Below, one piece after another: positions 5,617-7,313 of a stretch of 7,313 bases of DNA. The position numbers were made by a program, and so were the translations under genes. A model generated the notes under the pieces. The model ran no database searches, was not told where the DNA came from, and saw only the letters and a program-made list of their open reading frames with translations. How positions within the stretch are numbered: the stretch's first letter is position 1; each line of letters opens with the position of its first letter. The stretch comes from Candidatus Aminicenantota bacterium (GTDB taxonomy: Bacteria > Acidobacteriota > Aminicenantia > Aminicenantales > JAFGAV01), in the NCBI GenBank assembly GCA_016867615.1, contig VGJG01000075.1, forward strand, positions 1 to 7,313, given 5' to 3'.

Positions 5617-6737
5617 GCACCGAGCGGCCCAAGCCCGACGTCTCCCAGATCAGCCTCAAGGACCTGCCCGAGAAGCCGTTCGCCGCTGAGGGCGAGCCGC
5701 CCCTGCGCGTGTCCTTTTCCGCCGAGGCCTACGAGGCCGTCCTCCGACACGCCCGCGAGAACACGGCCGTCGAAGTCTGCGGCGTCCTGGCCGGACTCCC
5801 GGCCAGGGACAAGCAGGGGGCATTCCTCGAGATCGAAGCCGCCGTCCGGGGCGAGCATGCCGACGCCCGGGCTGGGCAGGTGACCTTCACCCACGAGACC
5901 TGGGATCATGTCCAGAGGGTTTTGGCCGAAGAGCATCCCGGACTGAAGGTCGTAGGCTGGTATCATTCCCACCCGGGCTACGGTCTCTTCCTTTCCCAGC
6001 AGGACGAGTTCATCCACGGCCAGTTTTTCAGCCTGCCCTGGCAGGTGGCCTTCGTCGTGGACCCCGTGGCCGGAGAGGACGGGTTCTTCGTCTGGCGGCA
6101 GGGGAAGCCGGAGCGGATGAGCGCCTACTGGGTCGGCGGCGCGAAGCGGACTCCGTCGCCCGACATCGCCGCGCTGCGGGCCGGGATGAACGGCGCCGTG
6201 GAAGAAGTCCGCGCCGCCCTGAAGACATCCCGCCGGAGCCGGTGGCGCTTCGTTCCGGCCGTCGCCGGTTTCCTCTTCCTCGCCCTTCTGGCGGCGGCGG
6301 GCCTGCTCCAGGCTCGGCGTTATTTCAATCATCTGGTTGCCCTCCAGGAGGCGGCCGTCAGCCGGAACGTCCCCCTCCCCGAGCCCACGGACGGCCTCCA
6401 AGCGCTCCTGAAGAGCGATGCGCTCCTCGAGGGCGTCGAGGTGCGGCTCTTCAAGCTCGGACCCTTCGTCTGGTGCGAGGGCACGGCCTGGACATATGAC
6501 CAGAAGGAGCGGGCGGCGCGGGTCCTGCGCTCCGCGCCGGGAGTCCGTGCGGCGGACATGACGGGCCTGCGCGTGACCCACGAGTACGTGACCTCGTCCG
6601 GCGAAACCCTGGCCTCGATCGCCGTACGGGTGTACGGCCGCGAGGCGCGCTGGCGGGACCTGCTCGAGGCCAACAGGGATCGAGTCGATGACCCGCGTCG
6701 GCTCCGGGCGGGCCTGACGCTGAGGATCCCGGAATGA
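5613..6737 (+). CDS. Membrane-anchored JAMM/JAB protease with BON-like and LysM domains
   Basis: This encodes 374 residues, starting at the ATG at 5613 behind GAGGAG (5601-5606) and overlapping the E1 stop by 4 bases. An N-terminal JAB domain (about 30-175) has the full metalloprotease signature: Glu54 in VEVCGVLAG, then His118-Ser-His120, seven residues, Ser128 and Asp131 (HSHPGYGLFLSQQD). A basic stretch (KTSRRSRWR, 204-212) precedes one hydrophobic helix at 213-232, so the JAB domain should face the cytoplasm and the remainder the periplasm. Residues about 262-320 resemble a BON domain (VEVRLFKLGPFVWCEGTA, then GVRAADMTGL). Residues 324-373 are a LysM domain (YVTSSGETLASIAVRVYG, ending LRAGLTLRIPE). 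JAMM enzymes hydrolyse isopeptide bonds after Ubl glycines. Since this Ubl is already mature, deconjugation is the likelier role. LysM domains bind peptidoglycan, and BON domains often associate with membranes. The fusion ties Ubl chemistry to the cell envelope. Confidence 0.93.
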   Translation: MSTERPKPDVSQISLKDLPEKPFAAEGEPPLRVSFSAEAYEAVLRHARENTAVEVCGVLAGLPARDKQGAFLEIEAAVRGEHADARAGQVTFTHETWDHVQRVLAEEHPGLKVVGWYHSHPGYGLFLSQQDEFIHGQFFSLPWQVAFVVDPVAGEDGFFVWRQGKPERMSAYWVGGAKRTPSPDIAALRAGMNGAVEEVRAALKTSRRSRWRFVPAVAGFLFLALLAAAGLLQARRYFNHLVALQEAAVSRNVPLPEPTDGLQALLKSDALLEGVEVRLFKLGPFVWCEGTAWTYDQKERAARVLRSAPGVRAADMTGLRVTHEYVTSSGETLASIAVRVYGREARWRDLLEANRDRVDDPRRLRAGLTLRIPE

Positions 6738-6806
6738 TCATGAAATCGCGTTCGACGAACGCTACGGCGGCCCTGGCCGGGGGGATCGCCGCACGGAGGG
6801 CGTCCG

Positions 6807-7313
6807 ATGTCCGATAAGATGCGGATCACCTACGATGAACTCAACGATCCTCGCGTCAACGAGGTCCTGGCCCGCCAGGAGGAGGAAAGCGCCTGGCGGG
6901 CGGGAGCTCCCGCCGAGAAGGCCGGGGAGGCCAAGACGGCCTTCATCCACCGCAGCTGGTTCTATTTGCTCCTGGCCGGGCTGGTCGGCGCCCTGATCGC
7001 CTGGGCCCTGGTCGAGCCGTATTTCGACGACAGCATGGTCATGCGGGACGAAGGGACGGCCGCGGCGCTGATCATGCTCCTGGGCGTGGGCGGCCTGACG
7101 GGGCTGATGATCGGCGCCGTGGAGGGGCTCCTGGCCCGGAACTACGCCCGCGCCGCGCGCTGCGGCCTCATCGGCCTGGGCATCGGGATCGGGGGAGGGT
7201 TCGTGGCCCTCATCGCCGCGGGGTTGGCCGGCATGCTCATCGGCCTGGTGGGCGTGGCCATCGTCGGCGAGGAGGCCGCGAGCGACCCGCAGCACCACTT
7301 CGCCGGATTCCTG
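6807..7313 (+). CDS. Gly-rich multi-span membrane protein, 3' partial
   Basis: This encodes 169 visible residues, open to the right edge. The ATG at 6807 follows GGAGGG (6795-6800) by six bases. An N-terminal soluble segment (1-48) is polar and charged (MSDKMRITYDELNDPRVNEV). It is followed by a hydrophobic helix at about 51-69, a second at about 84-108, and a long Gly-rich hydrophobic stretch at about 118-154, probably two helices with glycine-zipper-like spacing (GLIGLGIGIGGG, then AGLAGMLIGLVG). Charged and polar residues then resume (EEAASDPQHH). I do not recognise the family. The gene lies 69 bases after the JAB gene in the same direction with no terminator between, so it probably belongs to the same operon. 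It may be a membrane partner of the JAB-LysM protein. Further domains may lie past the window. Confidence 0.82.
   Translation, partial: MSDKMRITYDELNDPRVNEVLARQEEESAWRAGAPAEKAGEAKTAFIHRSWFYLLLAGLVGALIAWALVEPYFDDSMVMRDEGTAAALIMLLGVGGLTGLMIGAVEGLLARNYARAARCGLIGLGIGIGGGFVALIAAGLAGMLIGLVGVAIVGEEAASDPQHHFAGFL

Noticed and set aside
5535..6581. Long minus-strand open frame (348 codons) opposite the JAB gene
   Set aside because: The plus strand encodes intact JAMM and LysM motifs. The antisense translation has no family features.
6740..6817. Small open frame of 25 codons between the JAB and membrane genes
   Set aside because: It has no ribosome-binding site, overlaps the next start, and its composition is unremarkable. 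It may be chance.
6762..7298. Minus-strand open frame (178 codons) opposite the membrane protein gene
   Set aside because: The translation is a low-information mix rich in Gly, Asp, Gln and His. The sense frame has a clear ribosome-binding site and coherent membrane helices.

Overview
The window is high-GC DNA, apart from an AT-rich patch around a tRNA gene and a divergent promoter region. It suggests a Gram-negative bacterium: one gene encodes a signal-peptide protein that looks like an outer-membrane beta-barrel ending in phenylalanine, and another carries a LysM domain predicted to lie in the periplasm. The mix of an SUMF1/FGE-like protein, an aromatic-rich barrel, a saccharopine-dehydrogenase-like protein and a ubiquitin-like operon would fit an uncultured lineage such as Candidatus Aminicenantes or other Acidobacteriota-like groups. 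That placement is an impression from protein style, not a demonstrated assignment.

Layout. Positions 3-617 (+) hold the C-terminal part of an SUMF1/formylglycine-generating-enzyme-like protein, cut by the window edge. An AT-rich spacer leads to tRNA-Arg(UCG) at 735-807. A strong intrinsic terminator (826-862) ends the minus-strand barrel gene at 888-1913. A divergent promoter region (1914-2089) separates that gene from a saccharopine-dehydrogenase-like oxidoreductase (2090-3325), which is followed by a cytidine/guanine-deaminase-fold protein (3408-3980). These first genes look like ordinary housekeeping or accessory genes with no obvious shared pathway.

The interesting part is 4118-7313 (+), a tight gene set behind its own probable promoter. 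It encodes a 90-residue YukD-like ubiquitin-like protein ending in Ala-Gly, and an E1-like ThiF/MoeB-family adenylating enzyme with extra zinc-binding motifs. Next comes a JAMM/JAB isopeptidase fused to a transmembrane helix, a BON-like domain and a LysM domain. Last is a Gly-rich multi-span membrane protein that runs off the window. The E1 and JAB genes overlap by 4 bp (ATGA), and the Ubl stop lies next to the E1 start.

Together these look like a prokaryotic ubiquitin-like activation and deconjugation module. Its protease is predicted to be anchored in the inner membrane, with its C-terminal half reaching toward peptidoglycan. No E2 or E3 gene is visible, so conjugation to targets is not established. 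Either an E2 lies beyond the right edge, or the E1 works without one, or the system does something else such as sulfur transfer.
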